A DNA stretch of 64,000 nucleotides from the NCBI RefSeq assembly GCF_016461825.1, contig NZ_JAEMNU010000139.1, positions 78,654 to 142,653 of the forward strand, in the 5' to 3' direction. The notes beneath the pieces were generated by a model. It searched no databases. It was not told the origin of the DNA and worked only from the letters and a program-made list of their open reading frames with translations. This stretch comes from Rugamonas violacea. GTDB lineage: Bacteria; Pseudomonadota; Gammaproteobacteria; Burkholderiales; Burkholderiaceae_D. Each line of letters opens with the position of its first letter. Within the stretch, counting starts at the first letter, position 1. Positions 1 through 8,905 of this stretch are shown in pieces. A program made the translations under genes and the position numbers.

Positions 1-1318
1 AGATGTCGAACTTGGCGCCGATGTCGATGCCACGGGTCGGCTCGTCGAACAACATCACCGCGCAGTCGCGGTACAACCAGCGGCCGATGACGACTTTCTG
101 CTGGTTGCCGCCGGAGAGCTCGGCCACCTTCTGCCCGCCGTTGCGGCTGCGGATGCCCAGTTGTTCGATGTAGCGCTCGGCCACCTCGGCCTCGGCGGCG
201 CCGTCGAGCCAGCCGGCGCGGCTGACGCCGTCCAGCCGCGCCAGGCTGGCGTTGACGGCGATCGATTGCGTCAGCAGCAGGCCCTGGCCCTTGCGGTCCT
301 CTGTGATCATGGCGATGCCGGCGGCCACGGCCGCCTGCGGCGAATCGATGTTGGCCGGCGTGGCCAGGTCGCCGGCGAAAACCTGGCCGCTGTCGGCGCG
401 GTCGGCGCCGAAGATCAGGCGCAGCAGCTCGGTGCGGCCGGAGCCGATCAAGCCGGCGATGCCGACGATTTCGCCGGCCTTCACATCCAGATCGGTCGGC
501 TGCACCACGCCCGTGCGCCCAAGGCCGCGCAGGCGCAGCAGCGGCGCGCCGATGCGGCGGCCGCTCAGGTCGATCTCGGCGTCGGCGGCGCGGCCGACCA
601 TCAGCCGCACCAGGTCGGCGCTGCTGTAGTCGGTGATGTCGTCGTCGCAGACCAGCTCACCGTCGCGCAGCACGGCGATGCGGTCGGCCACGCGCTTGAG
701 TTCCTCCAGGCGATGCGAGATGTAGATGATGGCCACGCCCTGCGCCGTCAAGCGGGCGATCTGGGCGAACAGCAGTTCCACCTCGCGGTGGGTCAGCATG
801 GCGGTCGGCTCGTCGAGCACCAGCAGGCGGCAATCGCCGATCAGGTTGCGGGCGATCTCGATCATCTGCTGATGGCCGATGCCGAGCTGGCCGACCGGCG
901 TCCACGGGTCGATCGCATCAAGGCCGACCTGCGCCATCAGCGCGCGCGCGTCGCGCTCCAGGCGGGCGCGGTCGATCCAGCCGAAGCGGTGCGGCAGCTG
1001 GTTCAAATACAGGTTCTCCGCCACCGACAGCGTCGGCAGCAGATTCAGCTCCTGCATCACCATGCGGATGCCGAGTTTTTCGGCGTCGCCGCGCGAGGCC
1101 GGCTGGTAAGGCTGGCCGTCGAGCAGCATGGCGCCGGTGGTGGCCGGCTCCAGTCCGCAGATGATCTTCGACAGCGTGCTCTTGCCGGCGCCGTTCTCGC
1201 CCGTCAGCGCCAGCACCTGGCCGGCGTGCAGTTGCAGAGCGACGCCGCCGAGCACCGGTTCGACATAGGTCTTGCCGATGTCGGTGAGACTCAACAAGGG
1301 ACTGGGGGCGTGGGTCAT
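1..1318 (-). CDS. Sugar ABC transporter ATP-binding protein, RbsA/CUT2 type (3' end outside window)
   Basis: Double-ATPase subunit of a pentose/hexose importer, energising uptake together with the binding protein encoded just upstream. At least 439 residues are visible; the C-terminus lies beyond base 1. The first nucleotide-binding domain has Walker A GENGAGKST, a degenerate signature LGIGHQQM and Walker B LLVLDEPTA. The second has the strong signature LSGGNQQKV and a terminal DEPTRGID, the usual asymmetric pattern of RbsA/XylG/MglA proteins. The start is the ATG at 1318. The permease is expected further downstream, outside the window. The exact sugar cannot be read from this subunit. Confidence 0.93.
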   Translation of the reverse strand, partial: MTHAPSPLLSLTDIGKTYVEPVLGGVALQLHAGQVLALTGENGAGKSTLSKIICGLEPATTGAMLLDGQPYQPASRGDAEKLGIRMVMQELNLLPTLSVAENLYLNQLPHRFGWIDRARLERDARALMAQVGLDAIDPWTPVGQLGIGHQQMIEIARNLIGDCRLLVLDEPTAMLTHREVELLFAQIARLTAQGVAIIYISHRLEELKRVADRIAVLRDGELVCDDDITDYSSADLVRLMVGRAADAEIDLSGRRIGAPLLRLRGLGRTGVVQPTDLDVKAGEIVGIAGLIGSGRTELLRLIFGADRADSGQVFAGDLATPANIDSPQAAVAAGIAMITEDRKGQGLLLTQSIAVNASLARLDGVSRAGWLDGAAEAEVAERYIEQLGIRSRNGGQKVAELSGGNQQKVVIGRWLYRDCAVMLFDEPTRGIDIGAKFDI

Positions 1319-1373
1319 GGCGTGCTCCGGCTGGACTCAGGTGGACTTGAAACGTGAACTTAAGGGCGCATCT

Positions 1374-1453
1374 GTCATTCCCGCGCATGCGGGAACCCAT
1401 GCCACGCTGGAAAGGATGCGGTGTATAGGTTCCCGCCTACGCGGGAACGACGG
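1374..1453. repeat. REPIN-like pair of inverted REP elements
   Basis: Two short hairpin elements lie in opposite orientation about 80 bp apart end to end. The left begins GTCATTCCCGCG and pairs with GCGGGAA. The right contains TTCCCGC pairing with GCGGGAA and ends CGGGAACGAC. The outer ends are themselves inverted copies (GTCATTCCCGCG against CGCGGGAACGAC, one mismatch). This is the layout of dispersed bacterial REP doublets mobilised in trans by RAYT transposases. It sits between the binding-protein and ATPase genes of one transporter operon. No RAYT gene is in the window. Confidence 0.8.
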
Positions 1454-1467
1454 TTTTTAGATTGCTC

Positions 1468-2415
1468 TTACGGCTTGGTGACCAGCGCGACCTTGGTCTC
1501 GATCACGCCGCCCATGGTGGCCTGGGTCTTCTTCTCGGCCAGCGCCTTGAGCAGGGTCTCGATGCCGAACACCGCCTGCTGCGAGCCGAACTGGTCGACC
1601 GTGGCCAACACGCGGCCGTCCTTCAACATCGGCTTGATGGCCTGGATGTTGTCGTAGCCGATGACCTTGACCTTGCCCGCCTTGCCGGCGGTGCGGATGG
1701 CCGAGATGGCGCCGATGGCCATGTTGTCGTTACCGCACAGCAGAGCCGTAATGTTCGGATTCGCGTTCAGCATGGCCGAGGCGACCGTGTTGGCGCTGGC
1801 GATTTCCCACTGGCCCGACTGCACGCCGACCACCTTGACGCCGGCCGCCGTCATGGCGTCCTGATAGCCCAGCGTGCGTTGCTGCGCGTTGAAGGTGGTC
1901 GAGACGCCTTCGATGATGCCGACCTGTTCGCCCTTCTTCAGCTGCTTGCCGAGGAAGTCGCCGACCAGCTTGGCGCCCTTGCGGTTGTCCGGGCCGACGA
2001 AGGGCACCAGGAAGCCCTTCTCCTTGAGCGCCGCGTCGTCCAGCTTGTTGTCGATGTTGACCACCAAAATGCCGGCGTCGACGGCCTTCTTCAGCACAGG
2101 CACCAAGGCCTTGGAGTCGGCCGGCGCGATCACCAGCGCGTTGACCTTGGAGACGATCATCTGCTCGACCAGCTTGATCTGGGCGGCGGTGTCCTGCTCG
2201 TCCTTGATGCCGTTGGCGACCAGGTCGTACTGCGCGGCGTGGGCCTTCTGATGGTCCTTGGCGCCGTTTTCCATCGTCAGGAAAAATTCGTTGGCCAGCG
2301 ATTTCATCACCAGCGCCACCTTCGGCTTGGCCGCATCGGCGGCGTTGGCGGCGAACGGCAACAAAGAGATCAGGGCGGCGGATGCAAGCAGTTTCAATTG
2401 GGTGCGACGAGTCAT
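1468..2415 (-). CDS. Sugar ABC transporter periplasmic substrate-binding protein (RbsB-like)
   Basis: Binds a sugar in the periplasm and delivers it to the ABC importer. The 315-residue product has an N-terminal signal peptide (MTRRTQLKLLASAALISLL, then AANAADA). It follows the type 1 periplasmic-binding fold: VALVMKSLANEFF in strand 1, LVIAPADSKAL, VGPDNRKGAKLVGDF, LLCGNDNMAIGA and VIGYDN. An in-frame ATG exists at 2427, but GGAG at 2422-2425 lies six bases before the ATG at 2415, so 2415 is preferred. First gene of the operon with the downstream ATPase; a LacI-type palindrome lies about 50 bp upstream. The ligand is unassigned; the ribose/fructose class is likeliest. Confidence 0.93.
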   Translation of the reverse strand: MTRRTQLKLLASAALISLLPFAANAADAAKPKVALVMKSLANEFFLTMENGAKDHQKAHAAQYDLVANGIKDEQDTAAQIKLVEQMIVSKVNALVIAPADSKALVPVLKKAVDAGILVVNIDNKLDDAALKEKGFLVPFVGPDNRKGAKLVGDFLGKQLKKGEQVGIIEGVSTTFNAQQRTLGYQDAMTAAGVKVVGVQSGQWEIASANTVASAMLNANPNITALLCGNDNMAIGAISAIRTAGKAGKVKVIGYDNIQAIKPMLKDGRVLATVDQFGSQQAVFGIETLLKALAEKKTQATMGGVIETKVALVTKP

Positions 2416-2464
2416 CTGTGTCTCCATATATTGATATTAAGCATCTTTTAGACGCAATTTGGTG

Positions 2465-2482
2465 CGCGCAAACGTTTGCGCG
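2465..2482. promoter_or_regulatory. LacI-family type operator
   Basis: An 18-bp perfect palindrome, CGCGCAAACGTTTGCGCG, is centred on CG at 2473/2474. The core CAAACGTTTG is the classic LacI/GalR-family half-site arrangement (compare PurR and RbsR boxes). It lies 50 bp upstream of the binding-protein start, where a repressor would block the sugar-transporter operon. The regulator is not in the window. Confidence 0.75.
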
Positions 2483-2662
2483 ATCGAAATCATAACGCAG
2501 TTTTTCGCCCGCAGCATGGCGGCGGGAAAAAAATACTATGTCTCGAAATGGAGGAGGAAGCTATTTAAGAGGTCGGGCCGCGCCGACATGAGCTGGACGT
2601 TGGTAGCGTCCATTGCGCCTGCGCGGCGCTTAACTTTGCGACTGAAATGCAGGGAAGCCTGT

Positions 2663-3241
2663 TCAGCCTTCCGACGCCCGCGCCGCCGTGTGGTTTGCCA
2701 AAAGAGCCGGTTGCGACACGCCAGCCACGCTATCCAATTGCAAAACATGGCGATGCAATTCCACGGTGAGCGTTTCAATCCGTGCCGCCAGCGCGTTGGT
2801 CACCGCCGTCAACTCGGTGTTTTGATGCAGCAGTGTGAGCATATCCTTGGCATCTTGCGCGGCAATGACGGCCAACGCTTCGCGATGCTTGGCATCGGCC
2901 TCGGTCCGCGCCTTATCGCGCTCAGCCTGACGTGTTTGGGCCAACAGTATCAGCGGCGCCGCATACGCCGCCTGCAGGCTGAAGGCGAGATTGAGCAAAA
3001 TAAAAGGGTATAAATCGAAGTGCACCAATCCGCTGACATTGATGACGATCCACAGCAGCACAATCACCGTTTGCGCACCAAGGAACATGGGGGTGCCGAA
3101 AAAGCGCGCGAACGCTTCCGCCCGCATGGCAAAGCGATCACTGCCGAAGGTGGGTGTCAGATGTTCATGGGCGCGGTGAAAACGCAAATGATCGACCGGT
3201 GCGCCAGGGACGGGCGCGGCAGGATGGGGCGTGGATTTCAT
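2663..3241 (-). CDS. DUF1003 membrane protein
   Basis: Integral membrane protein of 192 residues with the DUF1003 pattern: a basic amphipathic stretch (RAEAFARFFGTPMFL), a first membrane segment near residues 50-72 (TVIVLLWIVINV), then YPFILLNLAFSLQAAYAAP as the second segment, followed by LILLAQTRQAERDK and a helical C-terminus. The short YPFILLNL..SLQAAYAAP core is the family signature. Function is unknown in the family. It stands alone, transcribed away from the pullulanase gene; GGAA seven bases before the ATG is a weak ribosome site. Confidence 0.85.
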   Translation of the reverse strand: MKSTPHPAAPVPGAPVDHLRFHRAHEHLTPTFGSDRFAMRAEAFARFFGTPMFLGAQTVIVLLWIVINVSGLVHFDLYPFILLNLAFSLQAAYAAPLILLAQTRQAERDKARTEADAKHREALAVIAAQDAKDMLTLLHQNTELTAVTNALAARIETLTVELHRHVLQLDSVAGVSQPALLANHTAARASEG

Positions 3242-3553
3242 GGCAGTGTTCCAAAATGGGGGCGGCGCAGCGGAAGGAAAATGGACGCGGACGACATTGC
3301 GACAGGTCGCGCGCGGCTCAGTCTACAGCATAGAACAGTTCCAAAGCGCATCGCCTTCCTTGACGATTTTTTCGGACTTGGCTTGCTCCCGGCATCCCGC
3401 CGTTACGGATCTGATCGGCCGCTCGCCAGCCATTGAGGTGTTGAATTTCGTATGAAGACTACATGTTTTGAATTACTATATATCGCATTGTAAAGGGCTT
3501 GTTGCGTAAAAATGTAACTTGACTACTAAAATACCGTATTGGAGACGAGACTT
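3242..3553. promoter_or_regulatory. Divergent intergenic region upstream of pullulanase
   Basis: A 312-bp spacer between the divergent DUF1003 and pullulanase genes. No credible gene was seen. An AT-rich stretch at 3465-3495 is a likely promoter zone for pullulanase. An ACTACA half-site at 3458-3463, about 90 bp before the start codon, matches the half-site found in front of other genes of the starch locus, but its left partner (CGTATG) is poor. Confidence 0.4.
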
Positions 3554-6316
3554 ATGGCCGGGAACGAAAACGCAGTATGGAGGAGCGCGCTCGCGCTGTC
3601 GCTGGGCGGCACCTTGGCAATCGGCGGCGCGGCCGCCCATGCCGCCGCCATCGGCGCGCCCGGCCTCGACAGCTGCACTGCCCCCTTCGCCACCGTGCTG
3701 CAGGCCAGCGGCGCCAGCGACGCGCGCGGCTACTGGCTCAACCGCCAATTGCTGCGCTGGCCCGGCGCCGACGCCGCCGTCGCCGGCAGCTTCAAACTCT
3801 ACTACTCGGCCAGCGGCCAGCTCAAGGCCACGGCCGGCGCGCCGGTCAGCGGCGCCGACGGCGTGCTGGCACTGACTGCCTTCAACGGCGCCCTGCCCGC
3901 CGATGTCGCGCAGCGCTTCAAATTCATCGGCAGCGGTGCCACGCTGACCCTGCCCGCCGAGGCGCTGGCCGGCCTGGGCGCGCTGCATACCCAACAGCTG
4001 CTGCTGGTGCTGGAGGCGGCCGACGGCAGCGTGCGCGACGCCACCGCGCTGCAAAGCGCCGGCGCGCTCGACGACCTGTACGCGGCCGCCGCCAAGGCCG
4101 GCGATCTCGGCGTCAGCGTCGGCAAGGCCGGCACCGCCTTCAAGCTGTGGGCGCCGACCGCGCAGCGGGTCGCCGTCTGCACCTACGCCAGCGGCTCAGG
4201 CAAGGCCAGCGCCATCACGCCGCTGCGCTTCGACTCGGCCAGCGGCATCTGGTCGGCCGCCACGCCCGCCGACCTGTCCGGCCACTACTACCAGTTCGTC
4301 GTCGACGTCTTCGCCCGCAACACCGGCTTGGTGCGCAATCTGGTGACCGATCCCTACTCGGTCAGCCTGACCACCGACTCCAAACGCAGTTACATCGCCA
4401 ACCTCGACTCGGCCAAACTCAAGCCGCCCGGCTGGGACAACACGCCGCTGCCGCGCAAGGTCGCCGCCCAGCCCGACATGACGGTCTACGAGCTGCACGT
4501 GCGCGACTTCTCGATCAACGACAGCACGGTCAGCGCGGCCCATCGCGGCAAGTACGCCGCCTTCACCGAGGCCGGCTCGAACGGCATGCAACACCTGGCC
4601 GCGCTGAGCCGCGCCGGCATGACCGACATCCACCTGCTGCCGGTCTACGACATCGGCAGCGTGCCTGAACAGGGTTGCGTGACGCCGGCGCCAAGCGGCG
4701 CCGCCGACAGCGACGCCCAGCAGGCGCTGGTGGCGGCCAGCCAGGCGCGCGACTGCTACAACTGGGGCTACGATCCCTACCACTACAGCGCGCCCGAGGG
4801 CAGTTACGCCAGCGATCCGGCCGACGGTGCCCGCCGCATCGTCGAGTTCCGCCAGATGGTGCAGGCGTTGCACCGCACCGGCCTGCGGGTCGGCATGGAC
4901 GTGGTCTACAACCACACCTACATCGCCGGCCAGAACGAGAAGTCGGTGCTCGACCGCGTCGTGCCCGGCTACTACCACCGCCTCGACGCCAAGGGCGACA
5001 TCGAGCGTTCGACCTGCTGCGACAACACCGCCACCGAGCACCGCATGATGGCCAAGCTGATGATCGACTCGGCCGCGCTGTGGGCCAGGCAGTACAAGAT
5101 CGACTCCTTCCGCTTCGACCTGATGGGCCACCAGCCGCGCGCGGCGATGGAGCAGTTGCAGGCGCGCGTGGACCGCGACACCGGCCGCCACGTCAACCTG
5201 ATCGGCGAGGGTTGGAACTTCGGCGAGGTGGCCGACGGCGCCCGCTTCGTGCAGGCCTCGCAGCTGTCGCTCAACGGCAGCGGCATCGGCACCTTCAGCG
5301 ACCGCGCGCGCGACTTCGTGCGCGGCGGCGGCGCCGGCGACTCCGGCGCGGAGCTGTTCAGCAAACAGGGTTACATCAACGGCCTGGTCTACGCGCCCAA
5401 TGCCCACGCCGGCCAGCGGCCGGCCAGCGAACTGCTGCACGCCGCCGACATGGTGCGCGCCGGCCTGGCCGGCTCGCTGCGCGGCTACCGCCTGACCACC
5501 CACGACGGCGCCAGCAAGGCGCTGCAGGACATCGACTACGGCGGCCAGCCGGCCGGCTACGCCAGCGCGCCGGGCGAGGTGGTCAACTACGTCGAGAACC
5601 ACGACAACCAGACGCTGTTCGACATCAACGTCTTCAAGCTGCCGCTGGCCACCAACGGCGCCGAGCGCGCCCGCGTGCAGATGCTCGCCGCCGCCATCAA
5701 CGCCTTCAGCCAGGGCGTGGCCTACTTCCACGCCGGCTTCGATATCCTGCGTTCCAAATCGCTCGACCGCAACAGCTTCGAATCGGGCGACTGGTTCAAC
5801 CGGCTGGACTGGAGCTACCGCGACAACTACTACGGCGTCGGCCTGCCGCCGGCCGCCGACAACGGCAAGGACTACGCCCTGCTGCGCCCACTGCTGGCCA
5901 ATGCCGCCGTCAAGCCGGCGCCGGCCGACATCGCCTTCGCCCGCGACGCCTTCCGCGACCTGCTGGCGATCCGCGCCAGCAGCACGCTGTTCCGCCTGCG
6001 CAGCGCGGCCGACGTGCAGCGGCGCCTGAGCTTCTCCAACACCGGCCCGCAACAGGTGCCGACGGTGATCGTCGCCCACCTGGACGGCGCCGGCTATCCC
6101 GGCGCGCGCTACAAAGGCATCACCTACCTGATCAACGTCGGCCTGGACGAGCAGCGCATCAGCGTGCCGGCGCAGGCGCACAAGGGCTGGCGCCTGCATC
6201 CGGTGCACAGCCGCGCCGGCGCCGCCGATCCGCGTCCGGCGCAGTCGGCGCGCTATGACGCGGCCAGCGGCAGCTTCACCGTGCCGGCCCGCAGCGCTGT
6301 TGTTTTTGTGGATTAA
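3554..6316 (+). CDS. Secreted pullulanase-type alpha-1,6-glucosidase (GH13)
   Basis: Debranching enzyme hydrolysing alpha-1,6 links of pullulan, amylopectin or limit dextrins. It has 920 residues with a signal peptide (LALSLGGTLAIGG, then AAAHAAA). Then come an N-terminal beta domain, a CBM48-like module (about residues 195-290; FKLWAPTAQRVAV), and the GH13 barrel from about 315 (YELHVRDFSIND). GH13 motifs are DVVYNH, FRFDLMGH (nucleophile D522), IGEGWNFG (acid/base E552) and ENHDNQ (D684). The ATG at 3554 is chosen because GGAG at 3541-3544 is correctly spaced; an upstream in-frame TTG at 3539 is not. There is no lipobox, unlike Klebsiella PulA. The YNWGYDP motif supports a pullulanase/limit dextrinase. 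Confidence 0.93.
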   Translation: MAGNENAVWRSALALSLGGTLAIGGAAAHAAAIGAPGLDSCTAPFATVLQASGASDARGYWLNRQLLRWPGADAAVAGSFKLYYSASGQLKATAGAPVSGADGVLALTAFNGALPADVAQRFKFIGSGATLTLPAEALAGLGALHTQQLLLVLEAADGSVRDATALQSAGALDDLYAAAAKAGDLGVSVGKAGTAFKLWAPTAQRVAVCTYASGSGKASAITPLRFDSASGIWSAATPADLSGHYYQFVVDVFARNTGLVRNLVTDPYSVSLTTDSKRSYIANLDSAKLKPPGWDNTPLPRKVAAQPDMTVYELHVRDFSINDSTVSAAHRGKYAAFTEAGSNGMQHLAALSRAGMTDIHLLPVYDIGSVPEQGCVTPAPSGAADSDAQQALVAASQARDCYNWGYDPYHYSAPEGSYASDPADGARRIVEFRQMVQALHRTGLRVGMDVVYNHTYIAGQNEKSVLDRVVPGYYHRLDAKGDIERSTCCDNTATEHRMMAKLMIDSAALWARQYKIDSFRFDLMGHQPRAAMEQLQARVDRDTGRHVNLIGEGWNFGEVADGARFVQASQLSLNGSGIGTFSDRARDFVRGGGAGDSGAELFSKQGYINGLVYAPNAHAGQRPASELLHAADMVRAGLAGSLRGYRLTTHDGASKALQDIDYGGQPAGYASAPGEVVNYVENHDNQTLFDINVFKLPLATNGAERARVQMLAAAINAFSQGVAYFHAGFDILRSKSLDRNSFESGDWFNRLDWSYRDNYYGVGLPPAADNGKDYALLRPLLANAAVKPAPADIAFARDAFRDLLAIRASSTLFRLRSAADVQRRLSFSNTGPQQVPTVIVAHLDGAGYPGARYKGITYLINVGLDEQRISVPAQAHKGWRLHPVHSRAGAADPRPAQSARYDAASGSFTVPARSAVVFVD

Positions 6317-6388
6317 TTGGCAATATTAGAGTCTATCCTCGGCAAGCTGTCCGCTACACTGGGCAGCTCATTTCCGCAAAGGACAGCA

Positions 6389-7063
6389 ATGAAATCTCCC
6401 GCAGCTTGGCTGGCCCTGCCGGCACTTTCGCTGGCGCTGGCCGCCTGTGGCGGCGGCGAGTATCAGCCGCCGGTCAACGTCGCGCCGGTGGCCAAGGTGG
6501 GTCCGGCGCAAACCCTGGAGGCCGGCAGCAAGGTGACGCTGGACGGCAGCGGCAGCGACGCCAACTCCGACCTGATCAACTACGTCTGGACGCTGATCAA
6601 ACCGGCCGGCAGCAATGCCACGCTACTCAATCCCAAGGTGAGCAATCCGGTCTTCATCGTCGACGTCGCCGGCAGCTACACGGCCACGCTGGTGGTCGAC
6701 GACGATAAACTGTACAGCGCGCCGCAGACCGTCGCCCTCACCGTCGTCGTGCCGGCGGCCAGCTTCGTCAAGCTGTGGGATAACGACCAATGCAGCAGCC
6801 GTCGCCGCGTGGTCGTCATCGACCGCCGCCTGGTCTACACCGAAAGCCATTCGAACAGTTGCTCCGAGTCCGACAGCTACGGCCTGTACGACAGCACGCT
6901 GGCCGTGCGCCTGTGCACGGTCAGCGGCTTCGGCGGCGCGCCGTCCTGCACCAACAACACGGCGCTGGAGCTGATGAAGACCATCCTCGCCAATCCGGCC
7001 AAGGAAGACCTGGGCCTGGGCGGCGGCCATACCGTGCAGCAGACCTACGCGGTCGGATTCTGA
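6389..7063 (+). CDS. Lipoprotein with a PKD domain
   Basis: A 224-residue predicted lipoprotein: MKSPAAWLALPALSLALAAC carries an LAAC lipobox followed by GGGEYQPP. Residues about 30-120 form one PKD/immunoglobulin-like domain (GSGSDANSDLINYVW and VAGSYTATLVVDD), often a spacer or carbohydrate-associated module in secreted proteins. The C-terminal hundred residues contain four cysteines and match no family I recognise. AAAGGA precedes the ATG at 6389. It follows pullulanase by 72 bp on the same strand, so it may be co-transcribed and act at the cell surface in glucan handling. That role is inferred from position only. Confidence 0.75.
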   Translation: MKSPAAWLALPALSLALAACGGGEYQPPVNVAPVAKVGPAQTLEAGSKVTLDGSGSDANSDLINYVWTLIKPAGSNATLLNPKVSNPVFIVDVAGSYTATLVVDDDKLYSAPQTVALTVVVPAASFVKLWDNDQCSSRRRVVVIDRRLVYTESHSNSCSESDSYGLYDSTLAVRLCTVSGFGGAPSCTNNTALELMKTILANPAKEDLGLGGGHTVQQTYAVGF

Positions 7064-7082
7064 TCGCGCCGGGTCTGCGCGG

Positions 7083-7148
7083 AACCCAGAGGCGGACTGC
7101 CAGGGTCAGACCCCGGGGGGTCTGACCCTAGGTTCACGCTCTTGGGTT
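7083..7148. repeat. Composite palindromic repeat, copy 1
   Basis: Inner 13-bp perfect arms AGGGTCAGACCCC (7102-7114) and GGGGTCTGACCCT (7117-7129) with a two-base loop. They are enclosed by outer arms AACCCAGAG (7083-7091) and CTCTTGGGTT (7139-7148). The same two-tier design occurs at 14723-14791 and 29294-29359. It lies between convergent genes and could also act as a hairpin at transcript ends, although it has no U-tract. Confidence 0.8.
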
Positions 7149-7165
7149 GGGCGCGCGCCTGCGGC

Positions 7166-8881
7166 TCAGTCGCGGCCGACCAGCACGATCGAATAGCCGG
7201 CCGGGAAGCGCGCCTTGCCGTGCCTGACCACGGCGCGCGCGCCGGAGTAGCCGTCGCGCACCCGCTGGCCGTCGGCGAACACGCCGCCCAGATCGATGAC
7301 GTGGGCCTCGCCGGCCGGCAGGTCGAGCGCCACCACCACCTTGTCGCTGATGCCGTTCTGCTCATAGGTCCGTTTGAACACGTAGGGCTGCGCCTGCAAC
7401 TGCTGGTGCACGCCGGCGCCGACCGCCACGTGGGCCTGGCGGAACAAGCCCAGTTTGGCCCAGTGGCGCTGCACGTCGGCGATGCGGTAGCCGTCGCGCG
7501 CGGCGTTGCGCGCCAGCTCGTCCCAATTCATGTAGGAGCGCAGACGGGCGTCGCCCAACGCGTCGGCCACGTCGAGCCGGCGCGCCGTCTCGTCGCCGTA
7601 GTAGATCTGCGCCGCGCCGGGCGCCAGCAGCAGCTTGTTGGCGCTCTCGAAAGGCTTGCTGCGCGCGGCGTCGAAGGGCTGCTCGTCGTCGTGCGAGGAC
7701 AGGTAGTTGAGCACCGAGCGGCCCTTGAAGGCGCCCTGCAACAAGCCCGAGTATTTGCTGAACAGCGTTTCATAGTCCTGCCGTGCGTCGTACTTCAGGC
7801 CGAAGTTGATCATGCTGTCGAAGCCGTTGTCGAAGTAGTTCACCTGCTCGCCGCCGTCGTAGGTGAACAGCGGGCCGCCGGCGATGTTGTAGCCGTAAGC
7901 CTCGGCCGTCATGAAGAAGGCTTGCGCGGCCGGCACCTTGCCCGGATTGGCCCGCTTCCATTCCTCGTAGGTGGCGCTGGCGACCGTCTTCAGCGCCTTC
8001 CAGCTGGCCGGCTCGACGTGCTTGACGGTGTCGGCGCGGAAGCCGTCGACACCGTACTTGCGGATCCAGTCGGTGTGCCATTTGATCAGGTGGTAGCGTG
8101 GCGTGCGCGGATAACCGGTGCGGGCGAAGAAGGCGTCCAGCTCGGCCACTTCGCGTTGGTAGCGTCCCTCGGCCCGCCACTTCTCCACCAGCGCCGGCGG
8201 CAGCGCCACCGGCGTCTCGCTCTCGGTGCGCACGTCGGGCAGGTTCTTCACCAGCGTGCATTCGACCGTCGTCGCCACGTCCTTGTAGCTGCATTGCGGC
8301 TCCGTGCGCACCCAGTCGGCCGGCCACACCGGGTCCTGCCCGGTGACCGGGCCGGTCTGGTTCATCACCACGTCGAGCAGCACGCGGATGCCGTGGGCGT
8401 GCGCGCTGGCGACGAAGTCGCGCATGTCCTGTTCGGTGCCGAGGTTGGCGTCGACGCTGCTCCAGTCGCGCGCCCAGTAGCCATGGAAGCCGTAGGACAG
8501 GCCGGTGCCCTCGTCGGTGCCGGCGTGGATCTGCTCGACCGGCGGCGTCAGCCAGATGACGTTGACGCCGAGCCGGTCGAAGTAGCCGTCGCGGATTTTC
8601 GCCGTGATGCCGGCCAGGTCGCCGCCCATGTAGCCGCGTTGCGGCGCGGCGTCGGCCTTGCGGCCGTAGGCCAGGTCGTTGGCCGGGTTGGCGTTGTTGA
8701 AGCGGTCGGTCAGCAGGAAGTAGACGGTCGCGTTCTCCCACAGGAATGGCTTGGCGGCGGCGCGCGCCGGCGGCGCTTTGACAGCGCCGCCGGCTTGGGC
8801 CGGCGCCAGCGTCGCGCCGGCCAAGGCCAGCGCCAGTGCCAGCGTCTTCGTCATCGTCAATGCGGGGGGAGTCTGCTTCAT
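7166..8881 (-). CDS. Periplasmic/secreted alpha-amylase, MalS-like (GH13)
   Basis: Endo-acting alpha-1,4-glucan hydrolase. It has 571 residues with a signal peptide (TLALALALAGATLAPAQA). GH13 motifs are region I DVVMNQ (about 170-175), region II GFRADTVKHV (nucleophile D284), region III MTAEAYG (acid/base E327) and region IV LSSHDDEQ (D398). The FRADTVKHVE and YLSSHD wording resembles E. coli MalS (periplasmic GH13_19). The region I histidine, nearly universal in GH13, is glutamine at residue 175. AGGA lies ten bases before the ATG at 8881; a second ATG ten codons later is possible. It follows phosphoglucomutase by 24 bp, so the two are probably one transcript. Confidence 0.9.
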   Translation of the reverse strand: MKQTPPALTMTKTLALALALAGATLAPAQAGGAVKAPPARAAAKPFLWENATVYFLLTDRFNNANPANDLAYGRKADAAPQRGYMGGDLAGITAKIRDGYFDRLGVNVIWLTPPVEQIHAGTDEGTGLSYGFHGYWARDWSSVDANLGTEQDMRDFVASAHAHGIRVLLDVVMNQTGPVTGQDPVWPADWVRTEPQCSYKDVATTVECTLVKNLPDVRTESETPVALPPALVEKWRAEGRYQREVAELDAFFARTGYPRTPRYHLIKWHTDWIRKYGVDGFRADTVKHVEPASWKALKTVASATYEEWKRANPGKVPAAQAFFMTAEAYGYNIAGGPLFTYDGGEQVNYFDNGFDSMINFGLKYDARQDYETLFSKYSGLLQGAFKGRSVLNYLSSHDDEQPFDAARSKPFESANKLLLAPGAAQIYYGDETARRLDVADALGDARLRSYMNWDELARNAARDGYRIADVQRHWAKLGLFRQAHVAVGAGVHQQLQAQPYVFKRTYEQNGISDKVVVALDLPAGEAHVIDLGGVFADGQRVRDGYSGARAVVRHGKARFPAGYSIVLVGRD

Positions 8882-8905
8882 GCGTCTGCTTCCTGTTGAT
8901 GGGGG

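Noticed and set aside
1272..1460. A 62-codon frame across the REPIN
   Set aside because: Its product (IPAHAGTH, SRLRGNDG) is the familiar translation of REP elements, not a protein.
2501..2530. Inverted repeat with T-run and A-run near 2501-2530 as a terminator
   Set aside because: On both strands the U-run precedes the stem and the A-run follows it, the wrong order for intrinsic termination.
3539..3553. TTG at 3539 as pullulanase start
   Set aside because: The ribosome site GGAG lies inside this extension and is correctly spaced for the ATG at 3554.
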